Positions 52,421 to 62,086 are shown, counted from the first letter of the stretch. The stretch is 64,000 nt of DNA from DATMNR01 sp963702765 (GCA_963702765.1 CAVPEB010000034.1:3754-67753), one strand, 5' to 3'. Translations and numbers: made by a program. Notes: generated by a model from the letters alone, not told the origin.

Positions 52421-55111
52421 GTGGCACAAACAGAAGAACATGTGCGTTTAGACAGTGACGGCTACAACTGGAAGCGCTGGGGGCCATACCTCAGTGAGCG
52501 GGCCTGGGGTACAGTGCGCGAAGACTACAGCGATGATGGCAATGCCTGGATGTATTTTCCACATGACCAGGCTCGTTCGCGCACGTACCGTTGGAGTGAG
52601 GACGGTCTGGGGGGTATTAGTGACGAGGAGCAAATACTCTGTTTTGCTCTGGCTCTCTGGAACGGGCAAGACCCTATCCTCAAAGAGCGACTCTTCGGCC
52701 TGGCAGGTCCGGAGGGCAATCATGGTGAGGACGTGAAGGAGTATTACTTCTATCTTGACTCTACTCCGACCCACTCCTATATGAAGATGCTCTATAAGTA
52801 TCCGCAAGCAGCCTACCCCTACGATGATCTCGTCCATACCAACCGGTGGCGTGGGAAGGATGAGCTCGAGTACGAGTTAGTCGATACGGGTGTATTTGCT
52901 GAGAATCGCTACTTCGATGTATTCATCGAGTATGCTAAAGCTGGCCCAAAAGATATTTTGATCCGCATCAGCGCTGTCAATCGCGGGCCTGAGGCTGCAC
53001 CTTTACATGTGCTGCCAACTCTCTGGTACCGCAATAATTGGAGCTGGCATCTCAAAAAAGACCCTGAATTTGTCCAACCCATGCTCAGAGCTGCGAGCAC
53101 TGATGATGGCGAATCAGGCGTGATCTTTGCTGAGAACTCCCGTATAGGGCGCTATGTACTGGCGTGGGAGTGCGCAAAAGATGATGCTGAAGGTGTGCCT
53201 ACGATGCTTTTCACCAACAATGAGACAAATGTCCATCGTCTCTTCGACTTCCCTAATCCGACGCCTTACGTCAAGGATGGGATCAACAATGCCATTGTAC
53301 ATGGGGCAATAGATACAGTTAACCTGGAGCAAACGGGAACCAAGGCTGCTGTGCATTATACGTTCGATGTTCAGCCCGGCGCCACAGTAACAGCGCGCCT
53401 ACGCCTTAGCGCTGAAGATGGAAATGGTGTGGGTGCATTTGATGATTTCGATGAGATTTTTGCTATGCGAATCTCAGAGGCTGATGCATTCTATGCCGCT
53501 ATCCAGCCGACAACTCTTAGTGACGATGAGCGGCTGGTGCAGCGCCAGGCTTTCGCTGGTATGCTCTGGTCCAAGCAGTTCTTCCACTATGATGTGGCAG
53601 AGTGGCTACGTGGCGACAGTGCGCAGCCACAACCACCTGAAAGCCGTCGAAAGGGTCGTAATCGCGAGTGGTATCATATGAGCGCTCACGATGTGATCTC
53701 AATGCCTGATAAGTGGGAATACCCGTGGTTTGCTGCCTGGGACCTGGCGTTCCATTGCGTCACGCTGGCGCTGGTTGACCTCGAATTCGCCAAAGATCAA
53801 TTGCTGTTGATGGGTCGTGAGTGGTTTCAGCATCCGAATGGCCAGATAGCAGCATACGAGTGGGCTTTCGGCGATGTCAATCCGCCTGTGTTGGCCTGGG
53901 CCGCTGTGGAGATCTACGCGATTGAGCAGAGGCAGCGAGGCAAGGGTGACCGCAGCTTCATTCATAAAATGTTCCAGAAGCTTACATTGAACTTCACGTG
54001 GTGGGTAAATCGCAAAGATCAGGAGGGTAACAACCTGTTTGGGGGCGGGTTTCTTGGACTCGATAACATCGGCGTGTTCGACCGTAGCGCACCACTTCCA
54101 ACAGGGGGCTTTATCGAGCAGAGCGATGGCACGAGCTGGATGGCCATGTTCTGTATCTACATGATCGATATGGCGCTAGAGCTATCTATTGAGGATCCCG
54201 CCTACGAAGACATCTTTTTGAAATATGTCTATCACTTTATGTACATCACTGCTGCGATGCAAAATCTTGGTGAAGAACATATCTCACTGTGGGACGAGCA
54301 GGACGAGTTCTTTTATGATGTATTGCGCTTCCCTTCCAATAGTGGCCTGTCGATGAAGGTGCGTTCGCTAGTTGGATTGATCCCTGCATATGCCATTATG
54401 ACCTATGAGGATCGAGTTTTGCGCAATTGGGCAGAGTTCTATCAGCGCATCCAATGGTTTGTGCAGCGCCGACCCGAGATGTCGCGGTTGGTAGAGCGCA
54501 TGCTGAAAAGAGGAACGGCCAATCGTTTCATGTTGTCATTGTGTCGCAGGGAACAATTGTTACCCATCTCGCGCTATCTACTCGATGAGTCAGAATTTCT
54601 CTCGCCATACGGCGTTCGCGCTCTGTCGCGCTACCACGCTGAACATCCCTACATCATGGATGTCGGTGGCGTCGAATACCGGGTTGATTACATGCCGGCA
54701 GAGTCAAATAGTGGGATGTTCGGAGGCAACTCGAACTGGCGTGGGCCAATCTGGATGCCGGTCAATTATTTGATTATCGAGTCACTAAGACGGTATTACC
54801 TCTACTATGGAGATGATGTCACTCTTGAATGTCCGACAGGTTCCGGGCGGTATCTCACGCTTGACAAGGTGGCTGACGAGCTTTCGCTAAGACTGATCCA
54901 CATTTTCACGCGCGATGAACATGGACGGCGCGCCTTCTTCGGGGATGTGGAATACTTCCAGAACGACCCGTACTGGCGTGACTACATCCTATTCTATGAG
55001 TACTTCCATGGGGATAGCGGGCGCGGAGTGGGCGCCAGCCATCAGACAGGTTGGACCGGTCTCGTCGCTTCGCTGATTCAGGAGCAGGGAGAGAGGAGGC
55101 TGCAGCTCTAA
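52421..55111 (+). CDS. GH63/MGH1-like glycosidase
   Basis: The 896-residue protein contains the (alpha/alpha)6-barrel blocks YFPHDQARSRTYRWSEDGLG, WRGKDELEYELVDTGVFAEN, MPDKWEYPWFAAWDLAFHCV, WAFGDVNPPVLAWAAVEIY, DGTSWMAMFCIYMIDMALEL and SNSGMFGGNSNWRGPIWMP. It resembles the mannosylglycerate/glucosylglycerate hydrolase-type and GH63 glucosidases, so release of glucose from a small glucoside is plausible, feeding the dehydrogenase upstream. No signal peptide is present, so it acts in the cytoplasm. GTG start with GAAGGAGAG. Its 3' end nearly abuts the convergent methyltransferase (22 bases). Confidence 0.83.
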   Translation: MAQTEEHVRLDSDGYNWKRWGPYLSERAWGTVREDYSDDGNAWMYFPHDQARSRTYRWSEDGLGGISDEEQILCFALALWNGQDPILKERLFGLAGPEGNHGEDVKEYYFYLDSTPTHSYMKMLYKYPQAAYPYDDLVHTNRWRGKDELEYELVDTGVFAENRYFDVFIEYAKAGPKDILIRISAVNRGPEAAPLHVLPTLWYRNNWSWHLKKDPEFVQPMLRAASTDDGESGVIFAENSRIGRYVLAWECAKDDAEGVPTMLFTNNETNVHRLFDFPNPTPYVKDGINNAIVHGAIDTVNLEQTGTKAAVHYTFDVQPGATVTARLRLSAEDGNGVGAFDDFDEIFAMRISEADAFYAAIQPTTLSDDERLVQRQAFAGMLWSKQFFHYDVAEWLRGDSAQPQPPESRRKGRNREWYHMSAHDVISMPDKWEYPWFAAWDLAFHCVTLALVDLEFAKDQLLLMGREWFQHPNGQIAAYEWAFGDVNPPVLAWAAVEIYAIEQRQRGKGDRSFIHKMFQKLTLNFTWWVNRKDQEGNNLFGGGFLGLDNIGVFDRSAPLPTGGFIEQSDGTSWMAMFCIYMIDMALELSIEDPAYEDIFLKYVYHFMYITAAMQNLGEEHISLWDEQDEFFYDVLRFPSNSGLSMKVRSLVGLIPAYAIMTYEDRVLRNWAEFYQRIQWFVQRRPEMSRLVERMLKRGTANRFMLSLCRREQLLPISRYLLDESEFLSPYGVRALSRYHAEHPYIMDVGGVEYRVDYMPAESNSGMFGGNSNWRGPIWMPVNYLIIESLRRYYLYYGDDVTLECPTGSGRYLTLDKVADELSLRLIHIFTRDEHGRRAFFGDVEYFQNDPYWRDYILFYEYFHGDSGRGVGASHQTGWTGLVASLIQEQGERRLQL

Positions 55112-55132
55112 CTTGCATAATATTTTTATTGC

Positions 55133-56197
55133 TTATAATTTCCTAGCTGTAATTAATGTTGCCCCAGGCATGAACAAGCGATGACGTCGAACATTACCCA
55201 TACCCGCCTGCTCCAACCAGTCCTTTACTGTCGAGAAAGGATAGGTTGTTCCTCCAACTGTGGTCATGGTCAGGGCCATAAATTGCACCATCAGTGAGGC
55301 TACACGTGAACCATGCGTTTGATCTGTGACCTGATCGACAAAGACAAGCGTGCCACCAGGTTTGAGAGTTTGAGCCACTTTTTTTAGTACAGCGGCATTT
55401 ATATCAGGTGGTAGTAAGTGAGCAATATGAAAGTAGAGAGCTACATCATACATAGCTGCAAGGTCGCTGGAGAAATCATCTTGAACGATATTTGCGCAAA
55501 GAAAACTTAAACGGTTAGACATGCCAGTTTGAAGTGCGGTACGTTTACCCGCTTCGATGCCAGGTTGAATATCCAGGATGGTGGCCTGGAGTTGTGGGTA
55601 TTTGCGGCAGAAAAGCACGCTATATGCTGCGTGCGAACCCCCAACGTCAAGTAATTGTTTTACTTGCCTGGGTAGACGCACGCGCTGTACGACTTCGCCG
55701 CCAAGCGCTATTGCCAGGGATGCCAGACCAGCGTAATGTCTGGCAAGCGCCGCATTCGTTTCAGGGTTTGAAGCATCTTCATCGTAGGGCATGCGCATTA
55801 CCTGTTTGTTTTCATGCACGACTTCCGGCAAGTGGTTCCAGATCGCAACGATATCAGGGCTGTGGATAACATAAGGCGCAATACTGACAGGAGAACTACT
55901 GCAGAGCCAGCGTTGAGCCATGCGACTGTTCTTATATTGATTATGCTTTCGGCGTAAATAACCGGCGGAAACAAGCATTTGAAGAAGTAGTTGGAGGCCT
56001 TGAGGATTACATTGTAAACGCCTGGCCAATGCATCGAGAGTTAATGGCTTCCTGTTTAGTGCATCGAAGACCCCAAGCTCACAGGCAGTTAAGAGCGCTT
56101 TAGAAATGCCTACTCCTAGTGGCATATCAAGGAGTGGCGTGGGTAAAAGGTTGAGACGTGACAGCACATGTTCTAATGGAGTCAGACGTAATGGCAT
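55133..56197 (-). CDS. SAM-dependent O-methyltransferase (AdoMet_MTase family 2 type)
   Basis: The 354-residue protein has an N-terminal dimerisation winged helix (LLTACELGVFDALNRKPLTL, DALARRLQCNPQGLQLLLQM) and a class I methyltransferase domain: LDVGGSHAAYSVLFCRKYPQ (motif I), ATILDIQPGIEAGKR and LKPGGTLVFVDQ. This layout is typical of small-molecule O-methyltransferases of secondary or quinone metabolism. ATG 56197 is chosen because GGAG lies 9 bases before and the UbiA stop overlaps it (TAATG), implying coupling. Confidence 0.83.
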   Translation of the reverse strand: MPLRLTPLEHVLSRLNLLPTPLLDMPLGVGISKALLTACELGVFDALNRKPLTLDALARRLQCNPQGLQLLLQMLVSAGYLRRKHNQYKNSRMAQRWLCSSSPVSIAPYVIHSPDIVAIWNHLPEVVHENKQVMRMPYDEDASNPETNAALARHYAGLASLAIALGGEVVQRVRLPRQVKQLLDVGGSHAAYSVLFCRKYPQLQATILDIQPGIEAGKRTALQTGMSNRLSFLCANIVQDDFSSDLAAMYDVALYFHIAHLLPPDINAAVLKKVAQTLKPGGTLVFVDQVTDQTHGSRVASLMVQFMALTMTTVGGTTYPFSTVKDWLEQAGMGNVRRHRLFMPGATLITARKL

Positions 56198-57072
56198 TAT
56201 ATAAGTACTCCTATCAGCCATCCCCCTGTCAGCACAATGCAAGTCAGAGTGACAAGGTAAAAATACGTTTTACGAGTCCTTAAATCTTTTTCCGGACCAA
56301 AGAAGAAAATCATACAAGCTATTGCCAGGAAAGTAAGAATGAGCACTGGCACGATTATCCAGGGATTAGCAGGAACGATGCCAGTTATTGTCAAGACTCC
56401 AATCATTACTGCACACATCACAATCAAGGTATAGCATGCAGTGAATGAACGTCGTACACCCAGAACGACAGCCAGCGTCTTCAATCCCTGAGCTTGATCT
56501 TCTTCCAGGTCTGGAAGCGAGTTTGCGAGATTGAGCGCTATGCCCAGCAAAAATCCAGCCGGTACTAGCCACAAGATAATTGGCGGAATGTGTCCTATAC
56601 CTGCAAAAGCGTAGAGAGGAATCAAAGGCATTGCCAGAGCAAAAACAATCCCGCTTAGAGGTGTTGATTTTAAACCCAGATTATACCCCTGACCTAGCAC
56701 AAGATAACAGAGCGAGATAACCAGCGCCAAAAGTGGGAGTGGAATGAGCAAAACAAGCATGATTGCAATCATCAAAAGGCCTGCAATGAGTGCCTCGCGG
56801 GGTAGGATAAGTCCTCGTGGAATAGGTTTCTCTGGTTTGCCCTGTGCATCTACCCTGCGATCACAATAATCATTCAGCATGGCGATCGAAACCTGCATCG
56901 CAGCGTGTGCAGCAATCACCAGCACAATAACGCTCCAGATAAAGTGGGGCCAGGCGGCAAGCAGTGTGAAGATTGTGACGGCGATAATGTGAAATAAAAC
57001 AGGTATAGGATGGCTGAGCAAGAAAAAGCCAAGGATAATGTCATTGAATGTGCGCTTTTTAGTGATCTGCAT
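56197..57072 (-). CDS. UbiA-family prenyltransferase
   Basis: The 291-residue protein has eight to nine helices. The first aspartate-rich motif is NDYCDRRVD (about residue 70), matching NDxxDxxxD, with the second near ANSLPDLEEDQAQGLKTLAV. UbiA enzymes attach a polyprenyl chain to aromatic or other acceptors in the membrane. Being coupled to a methyltransferase suggests a small lipid-quinone-like or prenylated product. There are no menaquinone (Men) genes nearby, so the acceptor is unknown. Confidence 0.85.
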   Translation of the reverse strand: MQITKKRTFNDIILGFFLLSHPIPVLFHIIAVTIFTLLAAWPHFIWSVIVLVIAAHAAMQVSIAMLNDYCDRRVDAQGKPEKPIPRGLILPREALIAGLLMIAIMLVLLIPLPLLALVISLCYLVLGQGYNLGLKSTPLSGIVFALAMPLIPLYAFAGIGHIPPIILWLVPAGFLLGIALNLANSLPDLEEDQAQGLKTLAVVLGVRRSFTACYTLIVMCAVMIGVLTITGIVPANPWIIVPVLILTFLAIACMIFFFGPEKDLRTRKTYFYLVTLTCIVLTGGWLIGVLI

Positions 57073-57104
57073 GCTTTAGAGACGCTTTTTATGTATTCGT
57101 TATC

Positions 57105-57211
57105 TTGTCATTCTGAGCGAAGCGAAGAATCTCAGACCACATCATAACACATGCGCAATAAGAAAAGCACTGAAATTCTCTTGTCATTCTGAGCGAAGTG
57201 AAGAATCCCAG
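57105..57211 (+). repeat. Two copies of a 31-base dispersed repeat
   Basis: Copies at 57105-57135 and 57181-57211 (TTGTCATTCTGAGCGAAGYG then AAGAATCYCAG) differ at two positions and lie 76 bases apart in the 57073-57255 gap. A degraded relative appears near 42538-42613. Such short repeats occur in many bacterial intergenic regions; role unknown. Confidence 0.65.
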
Positions 57212-57255
57212 TGCCTCTATACTTTGTAGGACCCCAATCAGTTACATTTTGCTGC

Positions 57256-58692
57256 TTATCGTCTCGATATATTCAACTCGATGCGACGCAAGAAAACGTA
57301 TGTTATTCCGGCGAAAACGAGTCCGAGTTCGAAGCCGATATCCATTCCGTAGGGTGGATTGAATAAATTCGCGATGGGACCTACATAATACACCTGTGCT
57401 GCTCCAAGTAGAACTCCTACAAAACCAACGAGTGCTGAAATGATAGCAGCCCATCCAATCGGAAGTCTCCTGCGAGTATTCCAGTCTTCGACATTGTAAT
57501 GCCCATGACGAAAGACGAAGTGCTCCAGAATCAGGATAATCGACCATGGGCCTAACCAATATGCTATGAGGAGCAAGAAGTTGGAAAGCGTTACGTTAAA
57601 GTTAGACGAAGCCGCAACAGCAATAAGCACGTATATCACAGCTCCAATGAGCGCCCAGACTGCGCGGTTAATACGCTGAAAAGGCTTTCCCAATACTTGC
57701 ATTGAAAGACCGAGACTATAGTCGTTCGGTATATTATTGGCAACAACACTCATAGCGAGTATGAGAAGCAAGAAGGTTCCAAAACTTCCAAGAGGCTTAG
57801 CTGAGGCAGCTAGGAGATCACCTCCGCTCAGATTTTTGAAGGCTAATGTCATTGCGAGACCAAAAATTTCCAAAGCAATGCAGGGTATAGCAACTCCAAG
57901 AAAAGTTAACCAGAATACATTGCTGGCGCGTGTATTCTCTGGCTGATTTACGTTATAATCTGCCACGTAAGAGCACCAACCGGTAGAATATCCAAAAACA
58001 GCGCCACCAAAAGAGATAAAAGAGGCAATCTCAACTACTGTTAAGGCGGGTGTAGGCACAATCGCTATTTTTGGCCCGGAGACAACCAGCAAGATCAAAA
58101 AAATTGCTGCCATCGGTATCCATGCATAGCGTTCATAACGATGAATATATTTATATCCATAAATACTAATAATGGTTGTCAAAATTGTAATAATGAGAAT
58201 ACCCACCTGTGGCGGAATTGCGCCTCCACTCAGCGCACCCACCAACTGACCACCCACAATGACATTTACACAGGACCAGCCTATGCATGCTGCGACATTA
58301 AACAATGCCATAGCCATAGCACCAAACCAACCGAATGAAAACCGCGAGATCGTCATTTGCCGCAGGCCTAGTTTGGGACCAAGAGTTGAAAGGAAAGCAG
58401 CAGGGAGTATGCCGAGTACATTAAAGAGAACGATAGCAATCACACTGTCCCAGAATCCAAGTCCAAAAACACTTGTAGCCAGCGTTCCCAATGCAAAAGT
58501 AGAGATTGCCATGTTAGCGGAGAGCCACACAGTAAAATTATTGATAATGCGACGGTCCGCCCTGTATCCAGATGAAACACGTTCAATTCCTCGAGTTTCA
58601 ATACCTTGTTCAAGCTCAGGTATTTCAATGTTCTGTTCAGGTATTTGAGTATCTACACCTCGTTCAGGCATAGTAGAGATAGTAGATGCCAT
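57256..58692 (-). CDS. NCS1-family permease (cytosine/purine type)
   Basis: The 478-residue protein has twelve helices. GIERVSSGYRADRRIINNFT leads into TM1; LRQMTISRFSFGWFGAMAMA and NVAACIGWSCVNVIVGGQLV carry the NCS1 pattern of cytosine/allantoin/purine transporters. WCSYVADYNVNQPENT is the CodB-like loop between TM6 and TM7. The N-terminal 55 residues contain repeated PE-x-x-x-(E)IP motifs. GGGAGG places the start at ATG 58692, not 58806. Substrate probably a nucleobase or related compound. Confidence 0.83.
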   Translation of the reverse strand: MASTISTMPERGVDTQIPEQNIEIPELEQGIETRGIERVSSGYRADRRIINNFTVWLSANMAISTFALGTLATSVFGLGFWDSVIAIVLFNVLGILPAAFLSTLGPKLGLRQMTISRFSFGWFGAMAMALFNVAACIGWSCVNVIVGGQLVGALSGGAIPPQVGILIITILTTIISIYGYKYIHRYERYAWIPMAAIFLILLVVSGPKIAIVPTPALTVVEIASFISFGGAVFGYSTGWCSYVADYNVNQPENTRASNVFWLTFLGVAIPCIALEIFGLAMTLAFKNLSGGDLLAASAKPLGSFGTFLLLILAMSVVANNIPNDYSLGLSMQVLGKPFQRINRAVWALIGAVIYVLIAVAASSNFNVTLSNFLLLIAYWLGPWSIILILEHFVFRHGHYNVEDWNTRRRLPIGWAAIISALVGFVGVLLGAAQVYYVGPIANLFNPPYGMDIGFELGLVFAGITYVFLRRIELNISRR

Positions 58693-59079
58693 GAAAACAA
58701 ACCTCCCAACATAAAATATACAGAGTTCACACAAACCAAGCATCTCATTGGTTGAACAAGAAACTTCTAAAGTCTGTAAATTTTCAAAAGTATACACTTT
58801 TTTCATATAAGCCGCATGCCTTTAGTACATTTAGTACATTTCTATACCGTAATAGTACAATGTGTCTATTTCATTGAATACTTGCTATATATTTGATATT
58901 CTCTCCACAGATTTTGGTAAGTTTTGCTACAAGATTTCCTCGTCATTGGCGTGTATTAACGTATAGAGAAAATCGATCGAAAGCTATTTCGTAGAGTCAG
59001 ATACATAAGAGAATGCCCACAGTGGAACCAACTTTGCATCTGTGAATTACATAAAAACTTCCTATGAGAGGTTAGGGTG
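58693..59079. other. Divergent intergenic region
   Basis: About 390 bases between the NCS1 permease start and the GAF-like gene. It is A+T rich and holds a short direct repeat (tttagtacat twice at 58822-58841). Promoters for both genes should be here; I see no strong consensus. Confidence 0.4.
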
Positions 59080-60006
59080 ATGGATAGGGCAGATAATTTC
59101 TTCGCCCCACAGAGTACCAGGGGATATCGACTTACCATTTTTACTCAATTGAAGCAGGCAATCGAGACTATGCATGAGCCGGCAGAACTGTTTCAATGGT
59201 TGGCTTCAGTGATCATGCAGCGCTTCGATGTATCAATCGTGCAGTTGTGGGCATTCGAGAATCGTTTGCCGGGTCAATCTTCTACACAACTTCTGGCTAC
59301 GGCTTCACAAAATCCTGCACAGCCCCTTCATGTGATCAATGAAAAGGTAGCGATAACTGTCGGACAGATATCGGGAGGCCAGCACATCTCCTATCCTCAA
59401 CCAGTGGAACTGGTGTTTCCCAGCTATGTAGGCTCTCTCTTAAAACGTTATGGCTTAAGTTATTGTGCCTATTGCGTGATTGATAGGAATTCGTCATCAA
59501 CTTCAAACGTCAATACTTATTCCCAACTCTCGACGCCTGCGGGATTTACTTGTACAGCGCTGCTCTTTTTGAGGCAAAATGTTGATCCGGACGTTGTCTC
59601 GACGATAAGTGTTATGCTGGAACAGGCATTTGTTATTGCTGAAAATCACCAACTCTTTTCACCTGCCTTAACCACCTCGAATTCTTTTCCTCTAGCCTTG
59701 GGCGTCGTTACGCCAGAAATACCGCCAGCATTACCTGACCTGGTTCCAAGACGAAAGCAGGATGGAGGCTTGATGCTATCGAGCAATCCATTTGCAAATC
59801 CTGTAGCTATCTCGGATAAGCAAGCTCTACGTTTGTATGAAGCTATAGATAGTCGTAAAACTGTTGCCGAACTGTGCCGCATTGTTGGCATGAGCTTCAT
59901 GGAAGCCCAACAGTCTTTGCAGACACTTTTGCGCTCGCAACAAATCGAGATATATACTTTGGACGGGTGGCCAGTCGATAGTGCACTCTTGTTCAAAAAT
60001 CGCTAA
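59080..60006 (+). CDS. Possible GAF-like regulator with C-terminal helix domain
   Basis: The 308-residue protein has an N-terminal half (about 15-190) with GAF-like composition (FTQLKQAIETMHEPAELFQW, LASVIMQRFDVSIVQLWAFE). A Pro-rich linker follows (VVTPEIPPALPDLVPRRKQ). Its C-terminal about 55 residues form a helical module (LRLYEAIDSRKTVAELCRIV, GMSFMEAQQSLQTLLRSQQI) like a DNA-binding or PqqD/ArsR-like winged helix. No kinase motifs. It is followed after 42 bases by a 7-TM protein gene, so the two probably form one sensory unit. Identification is by pattern only. Confidence 0.55.
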   Translation: MDRADNFFAPQSTRGYRLTIFTQLKQAIETMHEPAELFQWLASVIMQRFDVSIVQLWAFENRLPGQSSTQLLATASQNPAQPLHVINEKVAITVGQISGGQHISYPQPVELVFPSYVGSLLKRYGLSYCAYCVIDRNSSSTSNVNTYSQLSTPAGFTCTALLFLRQNVDPDVVSTISVMLEQAFVIAENHQLFSPALTTSNSFPLALGVVTPEIPPALPDLVPRRKQDGGLMLSSNPFANPVAISDKQALRLYEAIDSRKTVAELCRIVGMSFMEAQQSLQTLLRSQQIEIYTLDGWPVDSALLFKNR

Positions 60007-60048
60007 TTATTCCTTGTCAAGAGAAGTTAATAGGAGATACAGTTTTTC

Positions 60049-60675
60049 ATGAATATACTCATTCCTCATCTACTTGATGTATCGCTTTGTTTAGTTGCGC
60101 TTTTCATCGCAGTGCGCTCGTTCGATATTTATGCTCGCTTCCATCAATATCGCCTGTTCATTCTCGGGTTATCGATGGTGCTTGTATCCATCTCTGCTGC
60201 CGCCGATTTTACCTCAAGCTATGTCACTGTACTAACATTACAAACAGATTGGTTCCTGTACATCGGTCAGTCAGTCGGGTTCTTGTTTATTTTACTTAGC
60301 TTAATAGGCAGATCGGACAGCTATTTACGAGGTTTGGTGCGTACATATATGGTAGTCTTCGCCTTCCTTTTGATCTTGCTACTTCTGTCGCCAGTTTTGC
60401 CGCCTATGACTATGTCAACTCGAACGGTATTAGGTTTCTCGCGCTTCGTCATTTGTATGCTTATCTTAATCGCTTACTTCTCTACATATGTGAGCAAGCC
60501 TTCCCGATTTAGCCTGCTGATGAGTATCTCGTTTTTCTTTTTCACAGCTAACTATTTGATGTCACTACAACAATACTTCGTTCCCATTATCAGCCAGTAC
60601 ATTTTTCGTGACCAGGGAGATATTAGTGGGGTGATTGGCCTTGTTGTGCTGGTTGCTGCTGTCTCAATTGAATAA
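60049..60675 (+). CDS. Seven-helix membrane protein
   Basis: The 208-residue protein is almost entirely membrane: seven helices (about 5-22, 33-52, 62-82, 93-113, 125-145, 155-172, 183-205) with short polar loops (HQYR, RSDSYLRG, SKPSRFS). No enzymatic motif is visible. Similar 7TM sensory domains occur in bacterial signalling proteins without an output domain. AGGAG lies 12 bases before the ATG. Likely partner of the 59080 protein. Confidence 0.6.
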   Translation: MNILIPHLLDVSLCLVALFIAVRSFDIYARFHQYRLFILGLSMVLVSISAAADFTSSYVTVLTLQTDWFLYIGQSVGFLFILLSLIGRSDSYLRGLVRTYMVVFAFLLILLLLSPVLPPMTMSTRTVLGFSRFVICMLILIAYFSTYVSKPSRFSLLMSISFFFFTANYLMSLQQYFVPIISQYIFRDQGDISGVIGLVVLVAAVSIE

Positions 60676-60702
60676 ACACATGGATTGTGATACTGGAGTG
60701 TA

Positions 60703-61263
60703 TCATCTTACAGGGAGTCGTTCCATCATAGCTTTGAACCACTGCGTGCGTATTTCAGAACCAGCGAAGATCAAGGTAATGCAAACGCCGATAAGTGTGC
60801 CTGCAATCCAGAGAGCAAGAATGAGCGTGGTACTATCCACGTTCATCAAAGCGTGTAGCATGCTTAAATAAGCCAGGGAGAGTCTATCATGTCCATTTGC
60901 AAATGGTAACATTGAACGAATGGATGGTTGTTCAAGAATGGTGCCTATCGTTGCAATAGTAGCCAGGGTCGCAGCCACCAGTATTTCCAAAAGCGAAGGA
61001 GGCCAGAGTGAAATACGGGATGGCGATGTATTACGTTGCGAACCTGCTATAGCCACCCTACGCATGATTTTCTCATTCAAATCATCGGGTTCAGCGACAA
61101 CTTTTAACGTTTCTAGATCATTCACTATCGTCTCAAAAATTGCGAGTTCTTCCAGACAAGCATTACAGGAGGCGAGATGCGCTTCAAGCGTGCGAATCTG
61201 TTGAATAGTCAAACGATTATCAAGATAGAGTTGCAGTTGCTGAGATGCCTCTTTACAGCGCAT
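60703..61263 (-). CDS. Anti-sigma factor with zinc-finger (ZAS/zf-HC2) domain
   Basis: The 186-residue protein opens with MRCKEASQQLQLYLDNRLTI and LEAHLASCNAC, giving the Cys3, His and CxxC ligands of a ZAS-type anti-sigma domain. Two helices (about 95-115 and 140-165) anchor the rest. It follows the ECF sigma gene by 11 bases, a standard sigma/anti-sigma pair. The protein should bind the sigma factor at the membrane until a signal releases it. Confidence 0.83.
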   Translation of the reverse strand: MRCKEASQQLQLYLDNRLTIQQIRTLEAHLASCNACLEELAIFETIVNDLETLKVVAEPDDLNEKIMRRVAIAGSQRNTSPSRISLWPPSLLEILVAATLATIATIGTILEQPSIRSMLPFANGHDRLSLAYLSMLHALMNVDSTTLILALWIAGTLIGVCITLIFAGSEIRTQWFKAMMERLPVR

Positions 61264-61274
61264 TACTAACCTTT

Positions 61275-61916
61275 TTACCCCATGTCTGAATCGCGATGAA
61301 GTGACTGTAAACGTTCTTTCAGTAAATTGCGTGCTCGGAACAAATGTGTTTTAATGGTGCCAATCGGCATAGTTAAGATCTCAGCCATTTCTTCATACGT
61401 CATGTCTTGTAAATGACGGAGAATCAACACTATACGGTATTTTGCCGGTAAATGTGAAAGATGTTCCTGAATGAGTATTTGACGCTCACGCGCATCTAAT
61501 TCAGCATTTTCGCGTTGCTCATCGTTGGCATTTTCCAGAGTTTTGTTTTCTTCTAATGCAACTTGTAGTGCCCGGTCACGCTTACGCAACTCAAGTTGCT
61601 TGAGGGAACAATTATAGGCAATTCGATATAACCAGGTAGGAAAGCGCGCATCTCCACGAAAAGAGGGTAGCCCCTGCCAGGCAGCCAAAAATGTCTCCTG
61701 AGTAATCTCCGTTGCTTCCTCATACTGCTGCAGCATGCGATAAACGAGATTAAAAACAAGCCGTTGATAGCGCTGCACAAGCTGTGCAAAGGCTTCCTGA
61801 TCTCCGTTTTTGCTAGCAGCAACAAGCAGTATGTCATCCTGTTCAACGGCGGAAGGGACCACATTTGTCAGGGGTATCCCGATAGTCTGTGATGATTGCA
61901 ATGAGTGCTCGCGCAT
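61275..61916 (-). CDS. ECF-type RNA polymerase sigma factor
   Basis: The 213-residue protein has region 2 (FAQLVQRYQRLVFNLVYRML, EEATEITQETFLAAWQGLPS, FPTWLYRIAYNCSLKQLELR) and region 4 (LPAKYRIVLILRHLQDMTYE, EMAEILTMPIGTIKTHLFRA). The acidic linker (ENKTLENANDEQRENAELDA) is longer than usual. It pairs with the anti-sigma gene downstream. Its own promoter likely lies in the 61917-62086 gap, which also serves the 62087 gene. Confidence 0.9.
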   Translation of the reverse strand: MREHSLQSSQTIGIPLTNVVPSAVEQDDILLVAASKNGDQEAFAQLVQRYQRLVFNLVYRMLQQYEEATEITQETFLAAWQGLPSFRGDARFPTWLYRIAYNCSLKQLELRKRDRALQVALEENKTLENANDEQRENAELDARERQILIQEHLSHLPAKYRIVLILRHLQDMTYEEMAEILTMPIGTIKTHLFRARNLLKERLQSLHRDSDMG

Positions 61917-62086
61917 ATATTCCTTTAGAGACTCTTACTATTGAAAATGTTTCAGTATATCCTTGCATTCAGATGAGAGTGAACTAATGCGTCTGAATGA
62001 TACATATGCTCTTCATAGAACTTGAAACATCTTGCATGCTTCCTCAATCTTACCATATATACGTATGGATATGATAGGATGTTAGA

